DNA of 64,000 nucleotides from Fimbriimonadaceae bacterium. GTDB taxonomy: Bacteria; Armatimonadota; Fimbriimonadia; Fimbriimonadales; Fimbriimonadaceae. The first letter of the stretch is position 1; each line of letters opens with the position of its first letter. Shown in pieces: positions 17,716-27,588 of the stretch. The position numbers and the translations under genes are program-made. The stretch is taken from contig CP075364.1 of the NCBI GenBank assembly GCA_019454105.1, positions 685,362 through 749,361 on the forward strand. Reading direction: 5' to 3'. A model generated the notes under the pieces. The model searched no databases. It saw only the letters and a list, made by a program, of their open reading frames with translations, and was not told the origin of the DNA.

Positions 17716-19202
17716 GACTGCACCCGCTCTCGATCATCACCGGGATCTTTGCCATGCTGCGGCAGTTTCTCGGGTTCATCGTGGTGGCTGTGGCCTTGGC
17801 CCTCATGGGCGAGCGCGAACGGTCGTCGCCCATCGATCTCTTGTTCTGGTTCGTGTTTCCAGTCGTTCTTTCGATCGTCGCCAGCGGTATCAGCTATCTC
17901 AGCACCCATTTCCAGCTCACGCCGGAGGCGGCGATCCTCGACACTGGGATCATCTGGAAACGGCGCCGTATGGTGCCCCGCGCCCGCGTCCAAGAAGTCC
18001 ACTTGACCCAGAACTTCATCCAGCGAGTGCTTGGGATCGTCGAGGTCAAGATCGAAGGGGCCGGGAGCACTGGGTCCGAGATCACCTTGAGCGGCGTGGG
18101 GCAGGAAGACGCGGAATCGATCCGAGCCCAACTCACGGGGTCGCATCCCGCCTTCGTCTATCAGCGGCCAGAACCGCCGGAGTACTCGCTGTCGGTCGGA
18201 CGGATCGTGTGGGCCTCGCTCTTGGAGAACCGGGCGTTGCTCGTTGTGGTCGGACTCGTCGGCGTCATGATGCCGTTCCTGGAGAACGACCGGGCCCGCT
18301 CAAGGCTTGTTGACCTGCTCTTCAAGGCCTCCAGCCAGATCGATCCTCGGGGTTGGGCTTTCCTTTTGGTCTCGATCCTGGTCGTTGGATGGATCGCCAG
18401 CGTCGCCATGGGTCTTTGGCAGTTCTATGGGTTCGAGATCAAGAAGCACCCCAAGGGGCTTCAGATCACCCACGGCCTCGTCAACTTGGTCACTCGTGTC
18501 ATCTCGGTGCGGCGGGTCCAACAGGTGATCGTGGCCCAAGGTCTGCTGTATCGGATTTTCAGGCTCCACTCGGTGCGAGTGAAAGCAGCCGGGGTCGAGG
18601 TCTCGGAGAAGGTCGTTTCGGGCCAAGGCTTCCTGTCGCCCGCCGCGACCGACGGGGAAGTGCCGGATTTGGTGCGGCTCGTCTTCCCCGAAGCCGAGGA
18701 AGCCGATGTCGGGGAGTGGCGGCCCCTCTCTCGATTGGCGCCCTGGATCGGGGCGGTTGGAACACTGCTCTCGGTCGCGTTCTTGCCGCTCGTGGCCTGG
18801 TTCTTGGCGAACCTCATTGACGCGGCCACTGAGGGGACGTTGCGGTCTCGGTTGCCTGCCCTCTTCGACGAACGGTTCTGGTACGTGTCAGGGGGGCTGG
18901 CCCTGCTCGCGGCCCTCGTGTCCTTCGGCCGGACGCGCACCATCCGATATCGGCAGGCCGGGGGGCTTCTCCAGTGGCGGAGAGGACAGGTGTCCCGGCT
19001 CTCGCTGACGTCGCCCGTGTCGCGCCTCCAGTTCGTCGAGGTGTCCCAGTCGCCGCTCGAGCGATGGTTCCGGACGGCATCCACCACGTGCGCCTTTCCG
19101 GGGACCGAGATCTCGATCGAGATTCTGCCGACCGAAGCCGCGACAGAACTGCGCGACCAGTGTCTCGACGTCCGCTCTCAGCACCCTGGTCGAGGCGTCT
19201 AG
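17712..19202 (+). CDS. Bacterial PH-domain membrane protein, YdbT-like, with repeated bPH2 domains
   Basis: Protein of 496 residues from ATG 17712, overlapping the YdbS-like gene by 4 nt. It contains three bPH2 domains, each after a pair of membrane helices: around residues 65-130, 240-300 and 420-480. The signatures are R-A-R-V-Q-E-V-H, V-R-R-V-Q-Q-V-I-V and V-S-R-L-Q-F-V-E-V-S-Q-S-P-L-E-R. The pair probably forms a membrane complex. Its 3' end overlaps the convergent leuA-like gene by 4 nt, leaving no room for a terminator. Confidence 0.87.
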   Translation: MRLHPLSIITGIFAMLRQFLGFIVVAVALALMGERERSSPIDLLFWFVFPVVLSIVASGISYLSTHFQLTPEAAILDTGIIWKRRRMVPRARVQEVHLTQNFIQRVLGIVEVKIEGAGSTGSEITLSGVGQEDAESIRAQLTGSHPAFVYQRPEPPEYSLSVGRIVWASLLENRALLVVVGLVGVMMPFLENDRARSRLVDLLFKASSQIDPRGWAFLLVSILVVGWIASVAMGLWQFYGFEIKKHPKGLQITHGLVNLVTRVISVRRVQQVIVAQGLLYRIFRLHSVRVKAAGVEVSEKVVSGQGFLSPAATDGEVPDLVRLVFPEAEEADVGEWRPLSRLAPWIGAVGTLLSVAFLPLVAWFLANLIDAATEGTLRSRLPALFDERFWYVSGGLALLAALVSFGRTRTIRYRQAGGLLQWRRGQVSRLSLTSPVSRLQFVEVSQSPLERWFRTASTTCAFPGTEISIEILPTEAATELRDQCLDVRSQHPGRGV

Positions 19203-20344
19203 GCGGTCACCAACTCGCGCAAGTCGTCTTCGAGCACTTCTGTCTTTGTGTCAGCCACCTGGAGAAACTTGTCATAGAGCTCTTCGAACCGCTCTTCGGG
19301 GAAGCTAAATCCCATCTCAGCCAGTCGGTGCCGCAGGCCGTGCCGCCCCGAGCGGGCCGTGAGCACGATCTCAGATTTGAGCGCCCCCACCATCTCCGGT
19401 GCGATGATCTCATAGGTCGAGCGCTCCTTGAGCACGCCGTCCTGGTGGATGCCGGAACTGTGGGCGAAGGCGTTCGCTCCCACCACCGCCTTGTTCCGCT
19501 GCACCATCATGCCGGTCAGGCCAGCGACCATGCGGCTCATCTCGATGAGCAGGCTGAGGTCGATGTGGGTCTCGACCCCGAACAGATCGCGGCGGATCTG
19601 GAAGGCGGTCACGACCTCTTCGAGCGCGGTGTTCCCGGCCCGTTCGCCGATGCCGTTGATGGTGACTTCGACTTGGCGCGCCCCCCCGAGCACGCCGGCG
19701 AGGGTGTTGGCCGTCGCCATGCCGAGGTCATTGTGGCAGTGGCAACTGAAGACGGCCTTGTCGCTGTTCGGCACGTTCTCAATGATGCCTTCGATGAGCC
19801 GCCGGTACTCGCCCGGATAGGTGTAGCCGGTGGTGTCGGGAACATTGATCGTCGTTGCCCCTGCCGCGATGACCGCCTCCACGACACGATAGACGTAATC
19901 GGGGTCAGCCCGTCCTGAGTCCTCCATGAAGTACTCAATGTTGTCCGTGTACTTTTTGGCGTGGCGCACCGCGTTGACCCCCGTCTCCAAGGCCTGCTCG
20001 CGCGTCATCTTCAGCTTGTATTGGAGGTGGTTGTCGCTCACGCCGAGGCCGGTATGGATGCGCGGGTGCTCGGCAGGCTTCAGTGCCTCGCCAGCCACAT
20101 CGATGTCCTTCTCGCGGGCGCGGGTGAGCCCGCAGATCTGGACGCCCTTGAGCTCTTTGGCGAGAGTGTTGACCGCCTCAAAGTCGCCAGGCGAGCTGAT
20201 CGGGAAGCCGGCCTCGATGATGTCGACCCCTAGCTTGACCAAGGCGCGCCCGATTTCGAGTTTCTGTGGCATCGAAAGGCGGACGCCCGGGCTCTGCTCG
20301 CCGTCGCGGAGAGTGGTGTCGAAGACAAAGACGCGGTCGGCCAT
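19199..20344 (-). CDS. leuA: 2-isopropylmalate synthase, short form without the regulatory domain
   Basis: Protein of 381 residues. The HMGL-like catalytic barrel is complete: T-T-L-R-D-G-E-Q-S-P-G at residues 10-20, G-F-P-I-S-S-P-G-D, T-G-L-G-V-S-D, and the metal site H-C-H-N-D-L-G-M-A. The linker S-S-G-I-H-Q-D-G-V-L-K is also present. Usual bacterial LeuA is about 510 residues with a C-terminal LeuA dimer/regulatory domain that binds leucine; here the protein stops after the linker helices. It may be insensitive to leucine, or serve a related reaction (homocitrate or citramalate synthase). The start is supported by TATAAT 11 nt upstream. Confidence 0.85.
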   Translation of the reverse strand: MADRVFVFDTTLRDGEQSPGVRLSMPQKLEIGRALVKLGVDIIEAGFPISSPGDFEAVNTLAKELKGVQICGLTRAREKDIDVAGEALKPAEHPRIHTGLGVSDNHLQYKLKMTREQALETGVNAVRHAKKYTDNIEYFMEDSGRADPDYVYRVVEAVIAAGATTINVPDTTGYTYPGEYRRLIEGIIENVPNSDKAVFSCHCHNDLGMATANTLAGVLGGARQVEVTINGIGERAGNTALEEVVTAFQIRRDLFGVETHIDLSLLIEMSRMVAGLTGMMVQRNKAVVGANAFAHSSGIHQDGVLKERSTYEIIAPEMVGALKSEIVLTARSGRHGLRHRLAEMGFSFPEERFEELYDKFLQVADTKTEVLEDDLRELVTA

Positions 20345-20355
20345 GGTTGCAATGG

Positions 20356-20361
20356 ATTATA
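20356..20361 (-). promoter_or_regulatory. -10 element TATAAT before the leuA-like gene
   Basis: Consensus TATAAT on the minus strand, 11 nt from the ATG at 20344, with TTCAAT 17 nt further upstream as a weak -35. No Shine-Dalgarno sequence. Confidence 0.6.
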
Positions 20362-20764
20362 CGTCCAGTGGGGGCGGGATTGAAGCCCGTTCCCTGGAAG
20401 CGGCCCGTGCTTGATGTTGACACGCCCTCCCCGTTTCGCCGCTGGACGGCAGCGGGCCTGACTCGCGCCCTCTCCACGACGGGCCGCGCTCCCTGCCCCT
20501 CGCGAGAACGGCACGGTGCCTGCCCTGGGTCGGCCAACGGAGCCCCTACGAGAGCGTAAGCCTTCCCAGATCATTGGCGCGCCACGGCTTTCGAGGAGGA
20601 GGGAAGATCGGACTCCTCCTCTCTTTCCGCGAAGGAGAGGGCGGCGGGGGATGAGGAAGTCGTCCCGGAACCCGACTTGGCGGCGGGCGACGAGACTCGG
20701 TTGAATTCCACCCTCCCCCCTGCACCAGAGAGCAGCCGCCGGAGAGTGGCCCGCCTGCGGACGG
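20362..20764. repeat. Intergenic region with G/C-rich inverted repeat
   Basis: No gene seen between the divergent leuA-like and NIL genes. It contains an imperfect palindrome (CCTCTC...GAGAGG) at 20619-20641 flanked by GAGGAGG/CCTCCTC tracts, of the same style as the repeats at 4750 and 7633. Confidence 0.45.
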
Positions 20765-20770
20765 TATGAT
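20765..20770 (+). promoter_or_regulatory. -10-like TATGAT before the NIL gene
   Basis: TATGAT lies 8 nt before ATG 20779, with no ribosome binding site between; leaderless pattern. Confidence 0.5.
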
Positions 20771-20778
20771 TCCCGCCA

Positions 20779-21021
20779 ATGGCGGAAGTGGACATCAACC
20801 TGACGGCCCGAGGCGAGCAGGTGGAGCAGCCGTGGATCTGGCGGCTTTGCCGCGACTTTGACCTTAAGGTGACCATCACCAAGGCCAACGTGGACAAGGA
20901 CTTTGGCTGGATCCAGGTCCGGCTCGACGGCGCCCCCGAAGAGATCCAGCGCGCCACCGCCTGGCTCATGACGACCGGAATGCACGTCGACGCCCTTCAG
21001 CGCTCGGTCGGGGTCAGCTAG
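20779..21021 (+). CDS. NIL domain-containing small protein
   Basis: Protein of 80 residues that is a complete NIL domain: beta strand V-D-I-N-L-T-A-R-G, central W-R-L-C-R-D-F-D-L-K-V-T-I-T-K-A-N-V-D, and a C-terminal A-P-E-E-I-Q-R-A-T-A-W-L. NIL domains occur at the end of methionine-transport ATPases and alone next to ferredoxins, where they may bind sulfur amino acids. Here it stands 7 nt before an esterase gene and is probably co-transcribed with it. Substrate unknown. Confidence 0.8.
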   Translation: MAEVDINLTARGEQVEQPWIWRLCRDFDLKVTITKANVDKDFGWIQVRLDGAPEEIQRATAWLMTTGMHVDALQRSVGVS

Positions 21022-21028
21022 TCCGGCG

Positions 21029-21940
21029 ATGGCTTCCGAGCCCCAGGTCGTCAAAGCCCCCGACCCTCCCGAGGACTTCGCCGATTTCTGGCGGGAGGCG
21101 GTGGCCGAGGCGATGGCTGCGCCGCTGCACTACCGGCGTTCGGGCTCGAACGACTACTTGCGCTCCGGGTTCAAAGTCGAGACGATCGAGTTCCTCGGCA
21201 TGGGTCAGGCGAAGCGGTTCGGATGGATCGCCTGTCCCACCGGCGCTCTCCGCGAGCGCGCCTTCCTCTGGGTGCCTCCCTATGGTCGCTGGTCCATGCT
21301 GCCGAACGACTATGGCACGCGCGACGGCTTCGTCTCGATGAGCTTCAACCTCTTCGGCGAGTCCGCGTTCCACGAGGAGGCCTACACCCCCCAGCGCGGC
21401 TATTTCGCCGAAGGGGCCGCTTCTCCCCACACTTGGGTGTTCCGCCGGATGTTTCAGGACTGTGTCGTCGCCCTGCGGGTGCTTGAGGCCCAGCCCGAGG
21501 TGGACGAGAACCGGATGGCCGCAATGGGGCTCAGCCAGGGCGGAGGTCTCGCCATCTGGCTCGCGGCCTGGTGCGCGAAGGTCAAAGCGGTCTGTGCCGA
21601 CTTTCCTTTCCTGAGCGCGATGGACTGGGTGCTCGCCTCGCGGGTGCAGCGCTACCCGCTCAAGGAGCTCGTCGACTTCATGGACACGATGCCGCTCGGC
21701 AGGGAAGTGGTCATGCACACCCTGAGCTACTTCGACACCGTGACCCAGGCCGCCCACTGCCGAGTGCCCACACTCGTGTCGCTCGGACTGAAGGATCCCG
21801 CCGTGCGCCCCGAACAGGTGCGGGCCGTCTACGACGCCCTGCCTGGCGAGAAGCGGCTGGTGGAGTACGACTGGGGCCACGACTGGCACCCTGACATGGT
21901 CGCCACGAACCGGGAGTATTTGCTTCAAGTTATCGGATGA
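21029..21940 (+). CDS. Acetyl xylan esterase / cephalosporin-C deacetylase-like alpha/beta hydrolase
   Basis: Protein of 303 residues of the AXE1 family. The nucleophile elbow is G-L-S169-Q-G-G-G; a likely acid Asp lies in G-L-K-D-P-A-V-R-P-E-Q near residue 257, and the His in Y-D-W-G-H-D-W-H-P near residue 285. No signal peptide, so it acts in the cytosol on small acetylated sugars or similar esters. The family is usually about 320 residues, so this one is complete. It starts 7 nt after the NIL gene. Confidence 0.8.
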   Translation: MASEPQVVKAPDPPEDFADFWREAVAEAMAAPLHYRRSGSNDYLRSGFKVETIEFLGMGQAKRFGWIACPTGALRERAFLWVPPYGRWSMLPNDYGTRDGFVSMSFNLFGESAFHEEAYTPQRGYFAEGAASPHTWVFRRMFQDCVVALRVLEAQPEVDENRMAAMGLSQGGGLAIWLAAWCAKVKAVCADFPFLSAMDWVLASRVQRYPLKELVDFMDTMPLGREVVMHTLSYFDTVTQAAHCRVPTLVSLGLKDPAVRPEQVRAVYDALPGEKRLVEYDWGHDWHPDMVATNREYLLQVIG

Positions 21941-21991
21941 CTCCGACGAAGCAATTCGCGACAAGCGGAGACCTGGAGCAGGCGTATATGC

Positions 21992-21997
21992 TACACT
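21992..21997 (+). promoter_or_regulatory. -10-like TACACT before the 763-residue WD40 gene
   Basis: TACACT lies 9 nt before the ATG at 22007; there is no purine-rich ribosome site apart from a weak CCAGG. Confidence 0.4.
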
Positions 21998-22006
21998 GAT
22001 TCCAGG

Positions 22007-24298
22007 ATGGTAAGAGTGCTGTTTCTGCTCATCTTCGGTGCCTCGGCCCAAGGGGTCCTCAGTCAAGTACTAGAGTGGGAGTGGATACGCATTCCCGACA
22101 ACGACCCGTTTAGATTGGCAAGCCCATATGATAGGGTGGTGCATCAATCGTATGGAGGTTACCTGGTCTCAGCATCGGCACAGCTTGAAGAAGGCCGTTC
22201 TAGCCTACCATTTGCACCTGCGAATAGAAAGCTCGTAATGCACTGGGATACAAACCGTTGCGCCCACGCTGAAAGCTACCGCCTCATCGTAACGGACATG
22301 AACACAGGTTTGGTGGTCCGGTCAATCCCTACTAGTGTACTTACACCAAGTGCGTGTTTCAGCTCTGATGGCAAGCTTTTATATGTTTCGGAGGGCCAAC
22401 ATACCCTTGGTGTCTGGGACATTGATCGCAATCTTAGGTTAAGCCAACACGCAATTCAGTGGGTTGGGTCTAACTCACTAATGTTGTCTCCAGATCAATC
22501 GCTATTAGCTGTTTTCACCGGAACAAAGTTGGAAATGTATTCCCTTCCTGCTTTCACACCTAGATACACCTTGAACAGCATAACTTCATTTGTTTTCTTG
22601 GCAGAAGGCAAAACGATATTAACTTCGACATATACCCCGACCGGGAGCACTTTGACCCATAGACACGCTGCTAGCGGTCTAGGCCTGAGCACTTGGGCTA
22701 AAGTTCAGAATCTTCGCGGTCTAACCACTTCGCAAGACGGTGACTTCGTAGGAGTTGAAACTGACTATCACTTAATTGTTCGATCTGCGCGTGACGGCAG
22801 ATTCGTCAGGCAGTATCCGAAAGGAGTTCTATTGAGCGGAAATCGATTTGCTGAGCAAGCCAGCCTATCGGTGGGTCGTTACAGAATGTTTGAGCACACG
22901 CAAAGCGATCCAGTGTTCGAAAGGGATGTGCCGAAATCCACAGGCGACAGCTTCCTTTCGCCAGACGGAAAGACGGTCTTCGTGCCTTATCTCGGAGCAA
23001 GTCTTGATCGAGAAACCGAAGCTTGGAATGCTGCTGACGGCAGTTTGAAGTTTGTCCTTGATCGCCCAAAGTATTGGAAATGCAGGGTGGCATTTAGTCG
23101 CTTGTTTCCGATTTACGTAATCACAAACGGTCGAGAAGCGCGCCTGTCATGGCTGGAAAACGGTGGCACTCTCGTCTTCAACGTGTTGGGACATGGCCAA
23201 CCTTCTGACGTAGTGCTGTCGAAGGACGAGAGCTTAATGCTGGTTGCAGCCAGGAGCAGAGTACATATAGTCGATTTATGGTCATTGACGAAAATTGGTG
23301 AGCTCCAGTCGGAGGAGTTCGAAGAAATTGCAACGGTGGACACGGACGATTCCTCCCAGTTTTGCTTCGGAGCAGGTAAGAACGGAAACATTTACGTTTG
23401 GGACTTGGCCAGCACGCAGATTGTGAGAAAGTGGATGGCACATCCAAAGTTCGGACAGTATAAAAGTACTTGCAGACATGTTCAGATCAACCCCCTTGAC
23501 GGTACACTAATGAGTTGCGGAAATGACGGTCTTGTCAAGTTCTGGAACTGGCAATCAGGAACTGAAGTGCGCAGCCTTAGGGTCATTCCGCCAGAAAGCA
23601 CAGGGCAGCCGCTGGTGCACACATTTGGATTGAGCGAAGACTGGTCCCAGTTATGGACCTTAGACCGGAGAGGTCTTCACCAGTGGGAGACGCGTACCTG
23701 GACTGCTGGACCTTCGTATTACGTGCAAAGCTCTTTATCGAGCGAGACTGAGGATGGTGTCAGGTTGTTTTTCGGCGACGGAAGAATGACGGCTGGTTCG
23801 AACCCAATGGGAGTCATCAAGCGACCAATGGCAACTCGTTTTGATAGCGCCAGACTTGAGGTAGCGAAGGGACAACTCGTCAAGGGAGGTCTTGAGGACG
23901 TCGCAGTCAATGACAATAGCATTGTCGAAGTTCGACCAGGTGAGCCTGGTCAGGAGGTGCGGGAGGGGGAAATCCTGCTTGAAGCACTTGCCCCGCGAGG
24001 TGAGCATGAGAGATTAGGTATCCGGTCCAACGCTTTCACAGATCTTCCTCAAGTCATCGAGCATTTGGAACTCTTTGACTGGATTGCGGGCAAATGGGTC
24101 GAAGTTCGACACGAAAGGCTTCTTTCTGATAAGGCTGTGATCAATGAGTCTCTGGTCGTAAACTCAGGCCATAGATTTGTCAGGATCACAGATCAGCTTG
24201 TCCGCGGTCGTCTCCGGTTCTGGTTGCGCAACGAGCATTGGTCGGAAGGAGCTTCAGTCAAGATTGATCAATTGGCCTTCGTGACGAGTCCTCGCTGA
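22007..24298 (+). CDS. Large secreted beta-propeller (WD40-like) protein
   Basis: Protein of 763 residues. It starts with a signal peptide (MVRVLFLLIFGASAQGVLS). The middle 550 residues are degenerate WD40-like blades (for example F-S-S-D-G-K-L-L-Y-V-S-E-G, S-P-D-G-K-T-V-F-V-P-Y and C-G-N-D-G-L-V-K-F-W-N-W). The C-terminal 150 residues form a separate beta-rich region without repeats. Base composition is distinctly more A/T-rich than the neighbouring genes on both sides, so horizontal transfer is likely. No enzymatic motif. The WD40-caspase gene at 54664 shares the same A/T-rich style and propeller type, but no close identity is visible by eye. Confidence 0.7.
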   Translation: MVRVLFLLIFGASAQGVLSQVLEWEWIRIPDNDPFRLASPYDRVVHQSYGGYLVSASAQLEEGRSSLPFAPANRKLVMHWDTNRCAHAESYRLIVTDMNTGLVVRSIPTSVLTPSACFSSDGKLLYVSEGQHTLGVWDIDRNLRLSQHAIQWVGSNSLMLSPDQSLLAVFTGTKLEMYSLPAFTPRYTLNSITSFVFLAEGKTILTSTYTPTGSTLTHRHAASGLGLSTWAKVQNLRGLTTSQDGDFVGVETDYHLIVRSARDGRFVRQYPKGVLLSGNRFAEQASLSVGRYRMFEHTQSDPVFERDVPKSTGDSFLSPDGKTVFVPYLGASLDRETEAWNAADGSLKFVLDRPKYWKCRVAFSRLFPIYVITNGREARLSWLENGGTLVFNVLGHGQPSDVVLSKDESLMLVAARSRVHIVDLWSLTKIGELQSEEFEEIATVDTDDSSQFCFGAGKNGNIYVWDLASTQIVRKWMAHPKFGQYKSTCRHVQINPLDGTLMSCGNDGLVKFWNWQSGTEVRSLRVIPPESTGQPLVHTFGLSEDWSQLWTLDRRGLHQWETRTWTAGPSYYVQSSLSSETEDGVRLFFGDGRMTAGSNPMGVIKRPMATRFDSARLEVAKGQLVKGGLEDVAVNDNSIVEVRPGEPGQEVREGEILLEALAPRGEHERLGIRSNAFTDLPQVIEHLELFDWIAGKWVEVRHERLLSDKAVINESLVVNSGHRFVRITDQLVRGRLRFWLRNEHWSEGASVKIDQLAFVTSPR

Positions 24299-24314
24299 CC
24301 GATCGGTTCCAAGG

Positions 24315-24833
24315 CTAAGGAGTTCTCAAAACGAAACCCCACTCGGGGCTCTCGTCCGGATCACCGGGGCAGACCCTTTGTCCGATCCGAACCGCACCAA
24401 GCCGCTCGTAAAGCGCATGGGCGTGCGTGAGCTTGAAATCGCTCCAAAGCTCGATCGCAAGCCGCCCCCGGGACTGCGCCTCCGCACGTACCGTCTCCGT
24501 CAGCAGTAACCCGAGCCTGTGGCCCCTTCCTTCGGGAACCACATAAAGCCGACAGAGCTCGCAGTCCGAACCCGCCGCCCTCGGCACGCCGTCCTGCGAC
24601 CAGACCTCGCCGACCTGCCCTGGCAACGTGTCGTGGAGCTTGAGACCGACCCCACCGACCACCCTCCCTTGAAGCTCCGCCACCCAGAAAGCGTCGTAAT
24701 GTCCGGGCACGTCATAGAGGTCGACACAGTAGCCGTCCTCGACCCAGGCGAAGCCGTACTCGTCGAAAACTCGCCGCACGACCGCCACGACCGAGGACGC
24801 GTCCGCCTCCCGAAACGCCCGGATCAGAGCCAT
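24315..24833 (-). CDS. GNAT-family N-acetyltransferase
   Basis: Protein of 172 residues with the GNAT layout: V-V-G-G-V-G-L-K strand, C-E-L-C-R-L-Y-V-V-P-E-G-R-G-H-R-L-G motif A (acetyl-CoA pyrophosphate loop near residues 95-115), and a C-terminal A-L-Y-E-R-L-G-A helix. The acetyl acceptor is unknown. TATCTT lies 8 nt upstream of the ATG. The convergent WD40 gene ends 16 nt away. Confidence 0.8.
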   Translation of the reverse strand: MALIRAFREADASSVVAVVRRVFDEYGFAWVEDGYCVDLYDVPGHYDAFWVAELQGRVVGGVGLKLHDTLPGQVGEVWSQDGVPRAAGSDCELCRLYVVPEGRGHRLGLLLTETVRAEAQSRGRLAIELWSDFKLTHAHALYERLGAVRIGQRVCPGDPDESPEWGFVLRTP

Positions 24834-24841
24834 CGCGAGGG

Positions 24842-24847
24842 AAGATA
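24842..24847 (-). promoter_or_regulatory. -10-like TATCTT before the GNAT gene
   Basis: TATCTT on the minus strand, 8 nt from the ATG at 24833, overlapping the end of the next gene upstream. Confidence 0.35.
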
Positions 24848-24854
24848 CCCGCCC

Positions 24855-25211
24855 CTAGTCCAAGACGTAAAAGAACCTTTCTTCGACGATCTTGCCGTCC
24901 TTCACCTCGTAGACCGCGACTTCCTCGCTCTGGCTTCGCTTGCCGCAGCTCTTGTCGGTCGTGTCCATCCAAAACACGACCGCGAACTTGTCGTCTCCGT
25001 GCGGAAACGGGCCCTTGGCCGTCGTGCCGTGCACCTCGAAGTTGGCCTCCCACCACTCGTACTTCTGCTTGAGGGCTTCGAGCCCCTCGCTCACCTGGCC
25101 GTCCGCCTCGTGGCTCTTAATGTCCGCCGAATAGAGCTCGGAAGTGATCGCGTCGTGATGGCCCGCGTTGAACATCTCCACCAGCTTCTTGCCCAGTTCC
25201 CATCCATCCAT
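24855..25211 (-). CDS. SnoaL-like / NTF2-fold protein
   Basis: Protein of 118 residues from ATG 25211 (MDGWELGKKLVEMFNAG). The cone-shaped NTF2-fold signature is present: L-V-E-M-F-N-A-G-H-H-D-A, a K-Y-E-W-W-E region, and a closing V-Y-E-V-K-D-G-K-I-V-E-E-R-F-F-Y. Members include polyketide cyclases, isomerases and many proteins without known substrates. The longer frame to 25253 lacks a ribosome site. Located 21 nt upstream of the GNAT gene on the same strand, so possibly co-transcribed. Confidence 0.75.
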   Translation of the reverse strand: MDGWELGKKLVEMFNAGHHDAITSELYSADIKSHEADGQVSEGLEALKQKYEWWEANFEVHGTTAKGPFPHGDDKFAVVFWMDTTDKSCGKRSQSEEVAVYEVKDGKIVEERFFYVLD

Positions 25212-25432
25212 TGTCGTTTCCCGGCGCGGAGCGCCAGATGAATAGTAGCGCAACTGTGTCTACCAATAAGGGACGGCCAGGACCTTTCGATCCCGGCCGA
25301 CGAATGGGCGTTCAAACCACCTGCCTGCCAATACTTCGCTGAGAGCCGCTGGAGTTCCTGGTCCCGATATCGCCAACCTCCCCGGTCGCCTTCACCCGAT
25401 CCGAAAGGAATGGGCCGAACGATACCCACCGC

Positions 25433-25461
25433 TTGACGCGAGACCACCCCCCAGGTATCCT
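25433..25461 (+). promoter_or_regulatory. Promoter of tRNA-Lys
   Basis: TTGACG at 25433-25438 and TATCCT at 25456-25461, 17 nt apart, ending 12 nt before the first base of the tRNA. A normal sigma-70-type layout, unlike the -10-only sites before the coding genes. Confidence 0.6.
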
Positions 25462-25473
25462 CCCGGGCCTCAA

Positions 25474-26820
<1,347 letters not shown>

Positions 26821-26828
26821 CGTTCTTG

Positions 26829-27041
26829 TTACCTCAAATAGCTTTCGGCCGCTTGCCGTTCCATCCACTCGTCGAGTGAGCGCTTGATCACCCGGATTTC
26901 CCGTCCGTTGCGATAGGCTGCCCAGCACCCCTCACTGACGAGACGTCGTGCCTTTGAATACCCGAGTCCGACGTAGATCATCGCTTCATTGAGAGTCAGG
27001 CTGCCCCGACTCTCCAATGGCACCTTCTTAGACCGAGCCAT
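26829..27041 (-). CDS. Excisionase-like helix-turn-helix protein
   Basis: Protein of 70 residues from ATG 27041 (MARSKKVPLE). It has the MerR/excisionase-type winged helix: L-T-L-N-E-A-M-I-Y-V-G-L-G-Y-S-K-A-R-R-L-V-S-E-G, then R-N-G-R-E-I-R-V-I-K-R-S-L-D-E-W-M. This is the standard DNA-binding directionality factor next to integrases. It overlaps the upstream gene by 14 nt and ends 8 nt before the integrase start, so all are co-transcribed. Confidence 0.85.
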   Translation of the reverse strand: MARSKKVPLESRGSLTLNEAMIYVGLGYSKARRLVSEGCWAAYRNGREIRVIKRSLDEWMERQAAESYLR

Positions 27042-27588
27042 CGGAATCCCCTTCTTCCTTTGTGTCTGAGCGATGCGCTGAACTCTGGACAATCGCCCGA
27101 CTGAGGCCGAACGCGGTTTTCCCGGTCCAGATACAGACGTCCCAGACGACCTTCAAGCATCGGGCGAAGGCTCTCACCACTGTTGGCACGTGTTTGGCCG
27201 AGCTCGGGACAATCAGGATGAAAACGCCCACAATCACCAAGAGTGGAAGCACGGTCGCAATCAGGCTGATCACGATGACACTTGGCTTTGACCCGAAAAT
27301 GAAGCCGATCACCCAGTCAGCGGCAACAAAGAGCCAGCAAACCAGCGGCCAGGCGAACCGAAGGCAAAGGAGGAAGACCAGCCACGCCAACACACGGGCA
27401 AGTGGACGAAGCGTATAGCTGTCGGCGAACTCGCTCAGATCAGCTGAGCCGCATCGAGTGCAGCTCTGGGCTGACTTCGGACTCCAGTGCCCCTTCGGAC
27501 ACCGCTTGCCGTTGAATGCGCCGCCGCAGGTTCCGCAGAATTTGGATCCATCGGGCCAGCTAGTTCGACAGGATTTGCAGATAATCAT
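27028..27588 (-). CDS. Zinc-ribbon membrane protein of the island
   Basis: Protein of 186 residues from ATG 27588, with AAGGAGAT 5 nt upstream. The N-terminal 50 residues carry paired CxxC motifs (C-K-S-C, C-G-T-C, C-T-R-C) like double zinc ribbons. Three hydrophobic helices follow (about 62-85, 88-105, 108-135) and a basic tail. Similar zinc-ribbon membrane proteins are common in mobile elements, but no function is known. It overlaps genes on both sides. Confidence 0.6.
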   Translation of the reverse strand: MIICKSCRTSWPDGSKFCGTCGGAFNGKRCPKGHWSPKSAQSCTRCGSADLSEFADSYTLRPLARVLAWLVFLLCLRFAWPLVCWLFVAADWVIGFIFGSKPSVIVISLIATVLPLLVIVGVFILIVPSSAKHVPTVVRAFARCLKVVWDVCIWTGKTAFGLSRAIVQSSAHRSDTKEEGDSDGSV

